DNA from: Tabrizicola sp.
GTDB lineage: Bacteria; Pseudomonadota; Alphaproteobacteria; Rhodobacterales; Rhodobacteraceae
Length of the DNA stretch: 39,099 nucleotides
Reading direction: 5' to 3'
Assembly (NCBI RefSeq): GCF_016792905.1
Contig: NZ_JAEULP010000011.1
Location: 1 to 39,099, forward strand
Numbering within the stretch: the stretch's first letter is position 1; each line of letters begins with the position of its first letter. Under the pieces are notes generated by a model that did no database searches, was not told the DNA's origin, and saw only the letters and a list, made by a program, of their open reading frames with translations. Shown one piece after another: positions 8,475-16,866 of the stretch. Both the position numbers and the translations under genes were made by a program.

Positions 8475-11400
8475 TCAGGCTGTGACGGTCGCCGCCGTGC
8501 CCGCCTCGGTGCGGAACACGCGGTAGATCGCCGGGATGACAAGCACGGTCAGCAGCGTCGATGTCAGCAGACCGAAGAGCAGCGAAATCGCGAGACCCTG
8601 GAAGATCGGGTCCGCCAGGATCACCACCGCACCGATCATGGCGGCGATGGCGGTCAAAAGGATCGGCTTGAACCGGATCGCGCCCGCCTCGATCAACAGG
8701 TCCACCGTCACCCCGCCGCCGTGCCGGATGAAGTCGACCAGCAGGATCGAGTTGCGCACGATGATCCCCGCCAGCGCGATGAACCCGATCATGGACGTGG
8801 CGCTGAACGGCGCGCCGAACAGCCAGTGCCCGGCCATGATCCCCAGGAACGTCAGCGGGATCGGCGTCAGGATCACCAGCGGCAGCCGGAACGACCCGAA
8901 CTGCGCCACGACCAGGATGTAGATGCCCAGAAGCGCCACCCCGAACGCCGCCCCCATGTCGCGGAAGGTGACGAAGGTGACTTCCCACTCGCCGTCCCAC
9001 AGCAGCGTGACCTTGCCCTCGTCCTCCGGCTGGCCGTGCAGGCTGACGACGGGCTTGGTGCCTTCCGGCCAGTCCATCGCCTCGATCCGGTCGGCCACCG
9101 CCAGCATCCCGTACAAGGGCGCCTCGAACTCCCCCGCCAGCTCCGCCGTCACCATCTCGGCATCGCGGCCGTTGTGGCGGAAGACCGGATAGCTCGCGGC
9201 CTCCTCGCCGACCGTCACCACATCGCCCAGTTCCACCACCCCCCGCGCGCCCGGCAGGGCGTTGGCCGGAATCGGCGTCGTCAGGAACCGCTCGTCCATG
9301 ACCCGGTCCGCCCTGTCGCGCCCCACCACCAGCGGGATCGGCAAGCGCCCCTCGCCGCGGTGCGAGTAGCCGACCGTCCGGCCCCCGTTCAGAGCCGCCA
9401 GCGTGTCGAACACGTCCGCTTCCTGCACCGAATAGAACTCCAGATCATCGGAGGAGATCACCGCCCGCAGCCGCCGCGCCTGCACCCCGAAACTGTCGTC
9501 CACATCCACGATGAACGGCACCGCCTCGAACACCTGCCGGATCATCCCCGCCGCCGTCCGCCGCGTCGCCGCATCCGGCCCGTAGACCTCGGCCAGAAGC
9601 GTCGCGATCACCGGCGGCCCCGGCGGCGGCTCCACCACCTTCAGGCTGGTCCCCGCAGGCACCGCCAGCCCGGCCAGCCGCTGCCGCAGGTCCAGCGCAA
9701 TCGCATGGCTCTCCCGGTCGCGGTCCGCCTTGCCCACAAGGTTGATCGCCACTTCCCCCAGCTGCGGCTCAGCCCGCAGGTAGTAGTGCCGCACCAACCC
9801 GTTGAAATTGAACGGCGCCGGGGTGCCCGCATAGGTCTGCACCGATGTCACCTCCGGCAGCCCCAGCACCACATCCGCCACATCCCGCGCCACCCGGTCG
9901 GTCGCTTCGACCGAAGACCCCTCGGGCAGGTCGATCACCACCGACAGCTCCGACTTGTTGTCGAAGGGCAAAAGCTTCACCGTCACGTCGCGGGTGTAGA
10001 GGAGCCCCAGCGACCCGAAGGACAAACCCGCCGTCACCAGCAGGAACCCCAGGCTGCGCCCCTTCGTCGCCAGCACCGGCCGCGCCACCGCCCGGTAGCC
10101 CCGCGCCAGCCATCCGCCGTGATGCCCTGCCCCGCCGTGCCCCGCGCCACGCCCGGCGATCTTCACCATCAGCCAGGGGGTGATGATCACCGCCACGAAG
10201 AAGGAAAAGATCATCGCCGCCGAGGCATTGGCCGGGATCGGCGACATGTAGGGCCCCATCAGCCCGCTCACGAACAGCATCGGCAAGAGCGCCACCACCA
10301 CCGTCAGCGTCGCCACGATGGTCGGGTTCCCGACCTCCGCCACCGCCGCAATCGCCGCCTCGACCCGCGAGCCCTTGCGGTCCAGCCCCCAATGCCGGTC
10401 GATGTTCTCGATCACCACGATGGCGTCGTCGACCAGGATGCCGATACTGAAGATCAGCGCGAACAGCGACACCCGGTTCAGCGTGAACCCCATCACCCAG
10501 GCCGCGAACAGCGTCAGCAGGATCGTCACCGGAATGACGATCGCCACCACCCCCGCCTCACGCCAGCCGATCGCGAGCCACACCAGCGCGATGATCGACA
10601 CCGTCGCCAGCCCCAGATGGAACAAGAGCTCGTTCGCCTTCTCGTTCGCCGTCTCGCCATAGTCGCGCGTGACCGTCACCGTCACGCCCTCGGGGATCAG
10701 CTTCGGCTCCAGGGCCTCCACCCGGTGCAGCACGGCTTCCGCCACCACCACCGCATTCGCCCCCGCCCGCTTGGCCACCGCCAGCGTCACCGCCGGGCCA
10801 GCCTCGCCCCCCTTCGCCCGGTGCGACACCACGACATCCCGCGTGTTCTCCACATACCGCACCGCCGCCACGTCGCGGACATAGACCGCCCGCCCGTCCC
10901 GCGTCGTCACCAGCAGGTTCGCCACCTCGGCCGGAGCCGTCAGCGTCTCCCCCGACACCAGATCGACCATCTGCCCCCGGTCGCGCAGCTTGCCGGTGTT
11001 CAAAACCCGGTTCGCCTGCGCCACCTTCCCCGCCAGTTGCTGCAAGGTCACGCCATAGAGCGCCAGCCGATCCGGGTCCGGCTCGATGCGGATCGCGTCC
11101 TGCGCATCGCCAACCAGATAGGTCAGCCCCACATCCCCGGTCTTCGCCACCTCGGTCTGCATGACCCGCGCAATCCGCGTCAGGTCATTCGCCCCAAGCC
11201 CCCCGCCCGAAAGGGTCAGCGTCAGGATCGCCACATCGTCGATCCCCCGCCCCACGATCAGCGGCTCCGGAATCCCCACCGGAATCCGGTCGATATTCGC
11301 CCTTACCTTGTCATGTACCCGCAGGATCGCATCCTCGGCCCGCGTCCCCACCTCGAACCGCGCCGTCACCAGCACCGCGTCGTCATGGGTCTGCGAATAG

Positions 11401-11666
11401 ACATGCTCGACCCCGTTGATCCCCTTGACGATCACCTCCAAAGGCTCCGTCACCAGCTTGACCGCATCCTCGGCCTTCAGCCCCGGCGCCTGGACATGGA
11501 TGTCCACCATCGGAACCGAGATCTGCGGCTCCTCCTCCCGCGGCAGGCTGATCAAGGCGACCAGCCCCGCCGCCAGCGCGGCCAGAATGAACAGGGGCGT
11601 CAGGGCCGAGCCGATGAAGGCCCGCGTCAGCCCCCCGGCGATGCCCAAGGGGTGCCTGTCACTCAT
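8475..11666 (-). CDS. RND efflux pump inner-membrane subunit (HAE1/AcrB-like)
   Basis: Proton-driven RND permease (1063 aa) of full family length. ATG 11666 (MSDRHPLGIAGG) gives an 8-base overlap with the preceding adaptor gene and a start just before the first membrane helix. Seen in order: helix one, then LPREEEPQISVPMVDI and APGLKAEDAVKLVTEPLE of the first porter domain; the TM4 proton-relay motif GILVDDAIVVIENI; a cytoplasmic linker; the second large periplasmic domain with DVTVKLLPFDNKSELSVVIDLPEG; and a closing group of five helices. The motifs are those of hydrophobe/amphiphile exporters rather than CzcA metal pumps. No outer-membrane TolC-like partner is encoded in the window. Location between an adaptor gene and an SQR-like gene under a BigR-like regulator suggests a link to sulfur stress; the substrate is unknown. 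Confidence 0.9.
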   Translation of the reverse strand: MSDRHPLGIAGGLTRAFIGSALTPLFILAALAAGLVALISLPREEEPQISVPMVDIHVQAPGLKAEDAVKLVTEPLEVIVKGINGVEHVYSQTHDDAVLVTARFEVGTRAEDAILRVHDKVRANIDRIPVGIPEPLIVGRGIDDVAILTLTLSGGGLGANDLTRIARVMQTEVAKTGDVGLTYLVGDAQDAIRIEPDPDRLALYGVTLQQLAGKVAQANRVLNTGKLRDRGQMVDLVSGETLTAPAEVANLLVTTRDGRAVYVRDVAAVRYVENTRDVVVSHRAKGGEAGPAVTLAVAKRAGANAVVVAEAVLHRVEALEPKLIPEGVTVTVTRDYGETANEKANELLFHLGLATVSIIALVWLAIGWREAGVVAIVIPVTILLTLFAAWVMGFTLNRVSLFALIFSIGILVDDAIVVIENIDRHWGLDRKGSRVEAAIAAVAEVGNPTIVATLTVVVALLPMLFVSGLMGPYMSPIPANASAAMIFSFFVAVIITPWLMVKIAGRGAGHGGAGHHGGWLARGYRAVARPVLATKGRSLGFLLVTAGLSFGSLGLLYTRDVTVKLLPFDNKSELSVVIDLPEGSSVEATDRVARDVADVVLGLPEVTSVQTYAGTPAPFNFNGLVRHYYLRAEPQLGEVAINLVGKADRDRESHAIALDLRQRLAGLAVPAGTSLKVVEPPPGPPVIATLLAEVYGPDAATRRTAAGMIRQVFEAVPFIVDVDDSFGVQARRLRAVISSDDLEFYSVQEADVFDTLAALNGGRTVGYSHRGEGRLPIPLVVGRDRADRVMDERFLTTPIPANALPGARGVVELGDVVTVGEEAASYPVFRHNGRDAEMVTAELAGEFEAPLYGMLAVADRIEAMDWPEGTKPVVSLHGQPEDEGKVTLLWDGEWEVTFVTFRDMGAAFGVALLGIYILVVAQFGSFRLPLVILTPIPLTFLGIMAGHWLFGAPFSATSMIGFIALAGIIVRNSILLVDFIRHGGGVTVDLLIEAGAIRFKPILLTAIAAMIGAVVILADPIFQGLAISLLFGLLTSTLLTVLVIPAIYRVFRTEAGTAATVTA

Positions 11667-12654
11667 GGCCCACCTCGGAGGCCGGAACCACAACATCACC
11701 CGCCGACAGGCCCGAGATCACCTCGACCATCTCTACCCCGTCCACCACCTGCGCCTCGCCCGGCACGATGGTTCGCAGCGCCGCACCGTCCGCCCCCTGA
11801 ACCCCGACGAAATCCAGCCCCGCCCGCGTCACCACATCCGCTTTCGGCACCAAGAGCGCCTTGCGTTCGCCGACCGGCAGCCGCACCAGCATCCGAGCGC
11901 CGACAAAGCTGTCCGGCAGGCCTTCAATCTCCACATCGGCAACCACCCGGCCGCCCTCGATCAGCGGATAAACCCGGGCGAGCCGCCCCTCCCGGTCCTC
12001 GCCCCCTTCGGACACCCGGATCGCATCCCCCGCCGTCAGTGCCGTCGCATGCCGCTCCGGCACCGCGATGCGCAGGAACGTTCCGCCCCCACCGACAACG
12101 GCAACCACTTCGCCCGGCATCACCACCGCGCCCTTGGTCTGCGGCACATCCAGCACCCGCCCCGCCACCGGGGCCAGCACCACGCCCTCCTTGGCCTGCT
12201 GCGCCACCACCTCGGCCTGCGCGTCCAACGAGGCGATCTGTCCCGTCAGCACATCGACCTGTGTCCGCAGCGCATCGACCCGCTGCGTCGTGGTGACGCC
12301 GTTCTTCAGCAAATCCTCGCCGCGCTGCAAATCCGCCCCTGCATTCGCCAGTTGCGCCGCCAGCGCCTCCTTCTGAGCCGCCAGCGCCGCGAGCTGGAAA
12401 TCGAGCTTGTCATCGACGATCCGCGCCAGCTCTTGCCCGGCCTCGACCAGATCGCCCTCGGCCGCCGACAGCGCGACCAGAGTGCCCCCGATCCGCGCCC
12501 GTGCCGGTATCCGGTCCCGCGCCTCGACCGTGCCGTAGACCGCCTTCCATTCCGTCACCGTGACCGGGGCCAGCGTCACCGGCTCGGCACCCACCGGCAG
12601 GGCGGCCGCGCCAAGCATGAGGGAAAGCAGCAGATGTCCGGGCAGTCGGGCCAT
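11659..12654 (-). CDS. RND efflux periplasmic adaptor (membrane fusion protein)
   Basis: Adaptor subunit (331 aa) linking the RND pump to an outer-membrane channel. ATG 12654 was chosen because GGAG lies 10 bases upstream and the product starts with a signal peptide (MARLPGHLLLSLMLGAAALPVGAEP). ATG 12684 and TTG 12690 are in frame but abut the operator and have no Shine-Dalgarno. Domains in order: lipoyl half (RARIGGTLVALSAAEGDLVEAGQELARI), a coiled-coil hairpin rich in Ala, Gln and Leu (about residues 80-150), lipoyl second half (VLAPVAGRVLDVPQTKGAVVMPGE), beta-barrel and membrane-proximal domains. It is the first gene of the minus-strand operon and overlaps the pump gene by 8 bases. Confidence 0.88.
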   Translation of the reverse strand: MARLPGHLLLSLMLGAAALPVGAEPVTLAPVTVTEWKAVYGTVEARDRIPARARIGGTLVALSAAEGDLVEAGQELARIVDDKLDFQLAALAAQKEALAAQLANAGADLQRGEDLLKNGVTTTQRVDALRTQVDVLTGQIASLDAQAEVVAQQAKEGVVLAPVAGRVLDVPQTKGAVVMPGEVVAVVGGGGTFLRIAVPERHATALTAGDAIRVSEGGEDREGRLARVYPLIEGGRVVADVEIEGLPDSFVGARMLVRLPVGERKALLVPKADVVTRAGLDFVGVQGADGAALRTIVPGEAQVVDGVEMVEVISGLSAGDVVVPASEVGHE

Positions 12655-12686
12655 GCGAGTCGGTCTCCGTATTTGCCTTAACATAT

Positions 12687-12706
12687 GCAAAGCTTACAAG
12701 CTTAGC
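12687..12706. promoter_or_regulatory. Near-perfect 20-bp palindrome, candidate operator of the efflux/sulfide operon
   Basis: GCAAAGCTTACAAGCTTAGC reads as two 9-base arms around a 2-base centre with only one mismatched pair. It lies 32 bases upstream of the adaptor start, and just downstream (minus direction) of the AT-rich string TATTATATT at about 12707-12715, which could hold the -10 element. A repressor bound here would block transcription start. The BigR/SqrR-like protein at the other end of the operon is the obvious candidate, but the motif is not the ATTC-N8-GAAT form reported for SqrR. Confidence 0.55.
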
Positions 12707-12837
12707 AATATAATAGCTGAAACCTTTCCGCCCTCTGCCTTGCCGACAGAAGGTCCGCGCTCAACCCATTGAGTTATTGCAATTTCAGTCGAAAACCGGA
12801 CCGGCGGGTTCCGGCAGTCCCGCCTGCAACCGTCCGA

Positions 12838-13722
12838 TCACGCCCGGGTCAGTACTCCGGCCAGAAAGTCGAAGACCATACGAATCCGCTTGCTGGTCTG
12901 CACCTCCCGGTGCGCGATCAGCCACAGCGGCACCGGAATCCCCGGCCAGTCCGGCAGAACCGGCTCCAGCCCGACCATCCGGTCAGCAAACACCGTCGGC
13001 GTCACTGCGATCCCAAGGCCCCGCTCGGCCATCCCGGCCAGCACCAGCCCGTTGTCCGTCACATGCCGGAAATTCCGCCGCGTGACCGGCAACCCGAAGG
13101 CATTCAGCGTCGCCACCAGCCGCTCAACCGGCGCAAAGCCCAGAAGGTCATGCCCCGCAAGGTCCTCCGGCACCGCAGGTCGCCCCCTGCGGTCCAGATA
13201 CCGGCCAGAGGCATAAAGCCGCGCCCGCCAATCCCCCACCTGCCGCCCGATCAGCTCCGGCTCGTCCGGGCGCAGATGCCGGATCGCAATATCCGCCTCG
13301 CGCCGTTGCAGGTCGCTGATGGTGTTCGACGCCAGCACCTCGACCTCGATCCCCGGAGCCACCTCCTGCAACTCTGCCAGCAGCGGCACCAGCACATAGA
13401 CCGCAAACGCATCGCTGGCGCTGATCGTGACCCGCCCCTCCAGCGCCTGCGACTGCCCCGCCGCAAGTGAAATCCGCCCCGCCGCCGCCCCCATGTCGCG
13501 GAAATGGTCCAGCAAATCTCGCCCCGTGTCGGTCAGCACCAGCGCCCGACCGACCCGCTCGAAGAGCACGACGCCAAGGTCCGCCTCCAGCCCCGCCACC
13601 TGCCGCGACAGGGTGGGCTGAGTCAGCCCCAGGGCCCTGGCGGCCTTCGAAAGACTGCCCGCCTCGACCGTCGCCAGAAAGGCGCGGGCCTGCGTCCAGT
13701 CGAAGGGGATATGCTGATTCAT
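12838..13722 (-). CDS. LysR-family transcriptional regulator
   Basis: LysR-type regulator (294 aa), normal family length. ATG 13722 gives MNQHIPFDWTQARAF and the winged HTH FLATVEAGSLSKAARALGLTQPTLSRQVAGLEADLG (about residues 14-50); ATG 13734 is an in-frame alternative four codons upstream. The open frame further upstream is antisense to the divergent gene and was left out. The effector-binding domain contains GRVTISASDAFAVYVLVPLLAEL and ADIAIRH. The WTQARAFLATVE start resembles the GcvA/AmpR-like subgroup common in proteobacteria. It is transcribed divergently from the DUF2306 gene over an 87-base gap, so that gene is a likely target. Inducer unknown. Confidence 0.9.
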   Translation of the reverse strand: MNQHIPFDWTQARAFLATVEAGSLSKAARALGLTQPTLSRQVAGLEADLGVVLFERVGRALVLTDTGRDLLDHFRDMGAAAGRISLAAGQSQALEGRVTISASDAFAVYVLVPLLAELQEVAPGIEVEVLASNTISDLQRREADIAIRHLRPDEPELIGRQVGDWRARLYASGRYLDRRGRPAVPEDLAGHDLLGFAPVERLVATLNAFGLPVTRRNFRHVTDNGLVLAGMAERGLGIAVTPTVFADRMVGLEPVLPDWPGIPVPLWLIAHREVQTSKRIRMVFDFLAGVLTRA

Positions 13723-13734
13723 GCAAATATGCAT
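13721..13734. promoter_or_regulatory. Imperfect palindrome at the LysR start
   Basis: ATGCAAATATGCAT overlaps the start codon of the LysR gene: five-base arms ATGCA/TGCAT around AATA. A second short inverted repeat (GCCGATCTTCGGC, 13743-13755) lies 9 bases away in the divergent promoter region. Either could contribute to LysR binding; neither is a clear T-N11-A box, so this is a tentative call. Confidence 0.3.
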
Positions 13735-13809
13735 AACACACAGCCGATCTTCGGCAATATCGACATGATCCGCGCATGTGTATTTCTGCTTCACGCAAAG
13801 GAGGTTCCC

Positions 13810-14472
13810 ATGCCCCGCACCGTCACCCGCCCCGACTGGCTTGTCCCCGCGGCACTGATCCTCCTCGCCCTCGTGCCCATGATTGCCGGGATGGCGCGCC
13901 TCAACGACCTCGCCACCGGCACCGCCTCGTCCGAGACCGCCCGGTCCCATGCAGCACCCCTGCCCGTCGTGCTCCATATCATCGGCGCTACAATCTACGC
14001 CCTGCTCGGGGCCTTCCAGTTTACGTCAGCCCGACACACGAAATGGCACCGCGTCGCGGGACGCGTCGCTTTCCCGATGGGCCTTCTCGCCGCCTCCAGC
14101 GGCATCTGGATGACCCTGACCTACCCTTGGGCCAACGCGGACGGGGAAGCGGTCTACGTCGCCCGCCTGATCTTCGGTGCGGGCATGGCCGTGGCCCTTA
14201 TCCTCGGCGTGACCACGATCCTGCGGGGCGACGTGGCAGCCCACCGGGCCTGGATGCTCCGCGCCTATGCCATCGGGATGGGCGCAGGCACGCAGGTTTT
14301 CACCCACATGCCGTGGTTCCTGCTGGTCGGTCCGCCGACCGAAGGCCCCCGCGCGGTGATGATGATCGGTGCCTGGGTACTGAACCTGGCCGTCGCCGAG
14401 TGGATCATCGCCAACGACAAACGGCGCGCCGGACCTACTCCGACACGCCGCCCAATTCTTAATTTTCTATGA
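13810..14472 (+). CDS. DUF2306 family membrane protein
   Basis: Predicted polytopic inner-membrane protein (220 aa). ATG 13810 has an excellent ribosome-binding site, AAAGGAGG at 13797-13804. Hydrophobic segments are visible at about residues 12-28, 52-68, 90-106, 118-136, 150-170 and 180-198. Conserved family features include HIIGATIYALLGAFQF, KWHRVAGRVAFPMGL, and AHRAWMLRAYAIGMGAGTQVFT, with histidines reminiscent of heme or metal ligands. The function of DUF2306 is not established. The divergent LysR regulator is the likely controller. The gene ends 61 bases before the convergent aminotransferase, with a terminator for the opposite strand in between. Confidence 0.8.
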   Translation: MPRTVTRPDWLVPAALILLALVPMIAGMARLNDLATGTASSETARSHAAPLPVVLHIIGATIYALLGAFQFTSARHTKWHRVAGRVAFPMGLLAASSGIWMTLTYPWANADGEAVYVARLIFGAGMAVALILGVTTILRGDVAAHRAWMLRAYAIGMGAGTQVFTHMPWFLLVGPPTEGPRAVMMIGAWVLNLAVAEWIIANDKRRAGPTPTRRPILNFL

Positions 14473-14507
14473 ACGTCCGCGACCAAGCCATTGATATCAA
14501 AGGCTCG

Positions 14508-14530
14508 AAAAATCTGTCCACCGTGGACAG
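14508..14530 (-). terminator. Rho-independent terminator of the class III aminotransferase
   Basis: On the minus strand, two bases after the aminotransferase stop codon, CTGTCCACGGTGGACAG folds into a seven-pair stem with a CGG loop and is followed at once by ATTTTT (AAAAA at 14508-14512 on the plus strand). This is a clear intrinsic terminator. Confidence 0.8.
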
Positions 14531-14532
14531 TG

Positions 14533-15927
14533 TCAGGCCGCGACCCACAGCCCCTCGTCCTTGACGATCTTGTAGGCCTCGTCCAGCGACTTTTTCGCCC
14601 GTTCAATCAGCACGTCGATCTCGGCCGGAGTGATCACCAGCGGCGGGGCGATGATCATCCGGTCCCCCACATGCCGCATGATCAGGTTGTTCGCGAAGCA
14701 GCGCTCCCGGGTCTTGAAGCCGACGGTCCCCGCTTCCGAAGCGAACTTGGCCCGCGTCGCCTTGTTCGGGGTCAGCGCGATGGACCCCATCAGCCCGACC
14801 AGCTTCGCCTCCCCCACCATCGGATGCTCCGCCAGCTTCTCCCAGCGCTCTTTCAGATAGGGATGCGCCACGTCCCGGACATGCTCGACGATCTTCTCGT
14901 CCTGCATGATCCGCAGGTTCTCCAGCGCCACCGCGCAGGCGACCGGGTGGCCGCTATAGGTGTAGCCGTGGAAAAACTCCCCGCCCCCGCCGACGACCTC
15001 GGCCACCTCGTCACAGACAATCGACCCGCCAATCGGCGCGTAGCCCGACGACAGCCCCTTCGCGATGGTCATGATATGCGGCCTGATCCCGAAGGTCTGG
15101 CTGCCGAACCACTCCCCCGTCCGTCCGAACCCGGTGATCACCTCGTCGGCAATCAACAGGATGCCGTACTTGTCACAGATCCGCTGGATTTCCGGCCAGT
15201 AGGTCCGCGGCGGCACGATCACCCCGCCCGCGCCCTGGATCGGCTCGCCGATGAAGGCCGCCACGTTGTCCGGCCCGACCTGGAGGATCTTCTCCTCCAG
15301 CTCCCGCGCGCGCAGCAGGCCGAACTCGTCCTCCGGCATGTCGCCGCCCTCCGCCCACCAGTAGGGCTGGCCGATATGCTCGATCCCGTCGATCTTGCCG
15401 CCATGCGCATGGATCGGCTTCATGCCCCCCAGCGAGCCGCCGCCCATGGTCGAGCCATGATACCCGTTCCACCGCGCGATGATCGTCTTGCGCCAGGGCA
15501 TGCCCTTGACGTCCCAGTAGCGCCGCACGAGGCGGATGTTGGTGTCGTTCGCCTCGGACCCCGACCCGGCGAAGAACACATGGTTGAGATCACCCGGCGC
15601 CAGCTTCGCAATCTCCGCCGCCAGCGCAATCGCGGGCACATGGGTCGTCTGGAAGAAGGTGTTGTAATAGGCCAGCTCTTCCATCTGCCGCGCCGCGACC
15701 TGGGCCAGTTCCTTCCGGCCATAGCCGATGTTCACGCACCAGAGACCCGCCATCCCGTCAAGGATCCGGTTCCCCTCGCTGTCGGTCAGCCAGACCCCCT
15801 CGCCCCGGGTGATGACCCGCGCGCCCTTGGCGGCCAAGGCCGCCTTGTCGGTGAAGGGATGGAAGTGGTGCGCGGCGTCCAGGCGCTGCAATTCGGCGGT
15901 CGGCAGGTGGTTGGTGATCATGTTCAT
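14533..15927 (-). CDS. Class III aminotransferase (omega-amino acid/polyamine:pyruvate type)
   Basis: PLP-dependent aminotransferase (464 aa), fold type I, class III. ATG 15927 (MNMITNHLPTAELQRLDAAHH) has GAGG nine bases upstream; the longer frame to 15990 has no start signal. Conserved parts: HHFHPFTD near the N-terminus, GMAGLWCVNIGYGR, the phosphate-binding FFAGSGSEANDTNIRL, the aromatic YHGSTMGGGSLGG, LLIADEVITGFGRTG with the PLP-N1 Asp, and TIAKGLSSGYAPIGG with the Schiff-base Lys. The overall pattern resembles putrescine- or beta-alanine:pyruvate aminotransferases such as SpuC; ornithine or GABA enzymes differ at the N-terminus. Its upstream region carries TGATCA palindromes shared with the adjacent GntR gene. 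The exact amino donor is inferred only. Confidence 0.88.
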   Translation of the reverse strand: MNMITNHLPTAELQRLDAAHHFHPFTDKAALAAKGARVITRGEGVWLTDSEGNRILDGMAGLWCVNIGYGRKELAQVAARQMEELAYYNTFFQTTHVPAIALAAEIAKLAPGDLNHVFFAGSGSEANDTNIRLVRRYWDVKGMPWRKTIIARWNGYHGSTMGGGSLGGMKPIHAHGGKIDGIEHIGQPYWWAEGGDMPEDEFGLLRARELEEKILQVGPDNVAAFIGEPIQGAGGVIVPPRTYWPEIQRICDKYGILLIADEVITGFGRTGEWFGSQTFGIRPHIMTIAKGLSSGYAPIGGSIVCDEVAEVVGGGGEFFHGYTYSGHPVACAVALENLRIMQDEKIVEHVRDVAHPYLKERWEKLAEHPMVGEAKLVGLMGSIALTPNKATRAKFASEAGTVGFKTRERCFANNLIMRHVGDRMIIAPPLVITPAEIDVLIERAKKSLDEAYKIVKDEGLWVAA

Positions 15928-15983
15928 GGGAAGTGACCTCGCGGAATCGGCAGGGCCAGATGCCCCGTCTTTGCGGCAGGATA

Positions 15984-15991
15984 TGATCAAA
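15984..15991. promoter_or_regulatory. Half-conserved TGATCAAA site upstream of the aminotransferase
   Basis: TGATCAAA at 15984-15991, preceded by ATA, lies 57 bases upstream of the aminotransferase start and 25 bases from the fuller palindrome at 16009-16022. The same core occurs twice before the GntR gene, so it probably belongs to the same operator set. Confidence 0.45.
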
Positions 15992-16008
15992 CGCCCCGGG
16001 GTTCAAGA

Positions 16009-16022
16009 AATTTGATCAAATT
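16009..16022. promoter_or_regulatory. Perfect 14-bp palindrome, candidate GntR operator
   Basis: AATTTGATCAAATT is a perfect inverted repeat about 82 bases upstream of the aminotransferase start. The TTGATCAA core is repeated in front of the GntR gene (16867-16874) and, more loosely, at 15984 and 16882. FCD-type GntR proteins usually bind short palindromes of this size, so this is the likely operator linking the regulator to the aminotransferase. Confidence 0.6.
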
Positions 16023-16039
16023 ATTTCGCGCCAATGAAG

Positions 16040-16136
16040 CCTTTCACATTTGCCCAAATATCCCCGCCGGAGGCATCGCGAGGAGGAGGGTGCAAGCCCC
16101 GACGACGAGACAAAGAGTCTTCGCGCCGCAAGGCGC
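16040..16136. repeat. Dispersed intergenic repeat, copy A
   Basis: The 27 bases at 16040-16066 (beginning CCTTTCACATTTGCCC, then AAATATCC) match 34782-34808 at 25 of 27 positions. Similarity continues loosely to a short hairpin GCGCC-GCAA-GGCGC at 16123-16136. It lies between the aminotransferase promoter and the end of the GntR gene. Related strings are, from memory, common between genes in Rhodobacterales. It codes for nothing recognisable. Confidence 0.55.
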
Positions 16137-16155
16137 TCAATTTGGCAGGTGCCGG

Positions 16156-16812
16156 TCAGTGACCCTCGGCCAGGGCCTGCCGCACATGCTCGATGCCCTG
16201 CTGGATGTCGCGCCGGATCGCCTCGGCCAACGCAGCCGCATCCCCCGCCCGCATTGCAGCGATCGCCTCACGATGCAGGTCGGGCGCCACATCGCGGCCA
16301 TATCGGTCGATCACCGCCCGCAAACTCGGCCCCGCCCGCAGCCACAACGACCGAGCAAGGTCCAGCAGAACCGGGGCCTCCGCCGCCTCATAGAGCGCAA
16401 AGTGGAAGGCATGGTTCCCTGCCAGGTAGTCCGGCAGCTTGCCCGCAGCAATGGCCCGGTTTACCGCCCCGTCGATAGCCTCCAGTCGGTCGATCTGCAC
16501 CGCCGTCAGCTTCGGCCCGGCCAGTTCGGCGAGCTTCGGCTCGATCGCAAGCCGCGCGAAAGCAACCTGTTCCAGCATCTCTGCCGACAGTTCCGGCACC
16601 GCCACCCGCCGGTTGCCCTGCGGCAGCAACGCGCCCTCCGCCGTCAGCCGCCGGATCGCCTCTCGCACCGGGGTCATGCCCGCGCCAAGATCGGCGATCA
16701 GCCCCTGGATCGTGACCGGGGCGCCCGGCGCCAGATGCCCGAACAGGATCATGTCGCGCAGGCGCGCATATGTGACCTCGTGGCTGGGTATCTTCCGGCT
16801 GTCCGCGTCCAT
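16156..16812 (-). CDS. GntR-family regulator with FCD domain
   Basis: FadR-subfamily GntR regulator (218 aa). The N-terminal winged helix spans about residues 12-75 with ARLRDMILFGHLAPGAPVTIQGLIADLGAGMTPVREAIRRLTAEGAL; the C-terminal all-helical FCD ligand domain follows (ARLAIEPKLAEL, and the metal-ligand-type pattern NHAFHFALYEAA and DLHREAIAAMRAGDAAAL). Start ATG 16812 is near the usual distance from the HTH. Two TGATCA-core palindromes lie 55-80 bases upstream, and two more precede the aminotransferase downstream, so autoregulation and control of amine or amino-acid use are likely. Effector unknown. Confidence 0.9.
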   Translation of the reverse strand: MDADSRKIPSHEVTYARLRDMILFGHLAPGAPVTIQGLIADLGAGMTPVREAIRRLTAEGALLPQGNRRVAVPELSAEMLEQVAFARLAIEPKLAELAGPKLTAVQIDRLEAIDGAVNRAIAAGKLPDYLAGNHAFHFALYEAAEAPVLLDLARSLWLRAGPSLRAVIDRYGRDVAPDLHREAIAAMRAGDAAALAEAIRRDIQQGIEHVRQALAEGH

Positions 16813-16866
16813 CGGGGCCCCTTTCGCTTCGCCCCTTTATGACGGCATCCGCCCGGCAATCAAGAG

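Noticed and set aside
8721-12296. Plus-strand open frame of 1191 codons
   Set aside because: Antisense to the RND pump and adaptor genes; low-complexity Arg/His/Pro/Gln-rich translation.
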